Below are positions 27,336-27,548 of a stretch of 27,548 bases of DNA, piece by piece. Position 1 is the stretch's first letter, and every line of letters starts with the position of its first letter. The notes beneath the pieces are model-generated. The model saw only the letters and a program-made list of their open reading frames with translations. It ran no database searches and was not told the origin of the DNA. The stretch covers positions 1,037,451-1,064,998 of the forward strand of contig BFEA01000189.1 of the NCBI GenBank assembly GCA_003427395.1, given 5' to 3'. The stretch comes from Chara braunii (taxonomy: Eukaryota; Streptophyta; Charophyceae; Charales; Characeae). Position numbers and translations under genes: made by a program.

Positions 27336-27357
27336 CAATTTGATTGATTGATTGATT
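27273..27357 (+). repeat. (GATT)n microsatellite
   Basis: About 15 GATT units, an interruption with CAATTT near 27335-27341, then about four more units. The repeated INQS reading on the minus strand is only its translation. Confidence 0.97.
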
Positions 27358-27378
27358 AAAAAAAACAAAAAACCTCGC

Positions 27379-27508
27379 GCCTATCCTAGAGCGCGCGCTC
27401 CCTCTCTCTTTTTGTCTGTCTATGAGAACTCACGTGCGCGCGCGCGCCCGAGAGAGAGAGAGAGAGAAAGAGTATGTGTGTGTGTGTGTGCATGTATGTG
27501 TGCGTGTG

Positions 27509-27548
<40 letters not shown>
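27379..27548 (+). repeat. GC, GA and CA/GT dinucleotide tracts
   Basis: Alternating CG runs (27390-27397, 27434-27448), a GA run (27450-27471) and a long GT tract with CGTG and CATG interruptions that runs off the end of the window. Confidence 0.95.

Noticed and set aside
27174-27368. 64-codon INQS-repeat protein
   Set aside because: It is the translation of the GATT microsatellite.

Overview
The window reads as nuclear DNA from a large, repeat-rich eukaryotic genome, most likely a streptophyte (plant-lineage) one. The pointers are a LINE whose ORF1 has a CCHC zinc knuckle and whose ORF2 ends in a plant-type zf-RVT domain, a Ty3/gypsy-type gag beside a tRNA-iMet-like primer-binding site, a trihelix-like Myb/SANT protein, a tRNA-derived SINE, microsatellites and an assembly gap (N, 11520-12205). 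A charophyte alga such as Chara is my best guess, from remembered family resemblance only. There are no bacterial operons, ribosome binding sites or CRISPR arrays. Almost every recognisable coding region is broken, so this is mainly a graveyard of transposable elements with one or two possible host ORFs.

Layout. 320-2235 (-): decayed Myb/SANT gene. 2701-5021: a 2.3 kb imperfect inverted repeat centred near 3855, with a TATAAAA box at the outer edge of each arm facing outward, toward the Myb-like gene on the left and toward an intact ORF of unknown function (5205-5738, +) on the right. 5739-8082: no convincing gene. 8326-9091 (+): Q/S-rich unknown protein with 8-residue tandem repeats, broken by one frameshift and preceded by an 11-bp tandem array. 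9578-10660 (-): gypsy gag with four in-frame TGA codons and no frameshift, with a primer-binding site at 10696-10711. 11407-12205: poly(A)/hairpin/poly(T), then the gap. 12426-12917 (-): coding remnant of unknown family.

15370-22982 (+): a nearly complete two-ORF LINE. ORF1 (15370-17841) has a plant LINE ORF1-like N-terminal domain, a CCHC knuckle, a long Q/R/G/W-rich linker and an unrecognised C-terminal domain. ORF2 (18191-22458) has APE endonuclease, reverse transcriptase and zf-RVT domains. Its 3' UTR carries a 64-bp tandem duplication with hairpin potential and ends in poly(A). ORF1 has two in-frame stops; ORF2 has three stops, two single-base or compensated frame changes and a 7-bp tandem duplication.

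23651-24964: a 1.3 kb non-autonomous element with long terminal inverted repeats and flanking TA. Inside it lie a 307-bp SINE (24069-24375, -) with a perfect 14-bp target-site duplication and a near-perfect 133-nt hairpin (24486-24618). 25205-27017 (-): a 5'-truncated second LINE. The end of the window is low-complexity DNA (GATT, GA, CA/GT repeats).

Across four unrelated genes or elements every in-frame stop can be explained by one C-to-T or G-to-A change, and most are TGA. That fits cytosine-methylation decay of silenced repeats. The main points to follow up are the palindrome with two outward promoters, the 133-nt hairpin, and the LINE's extra ORF1 domain and 3' UTR repeats.
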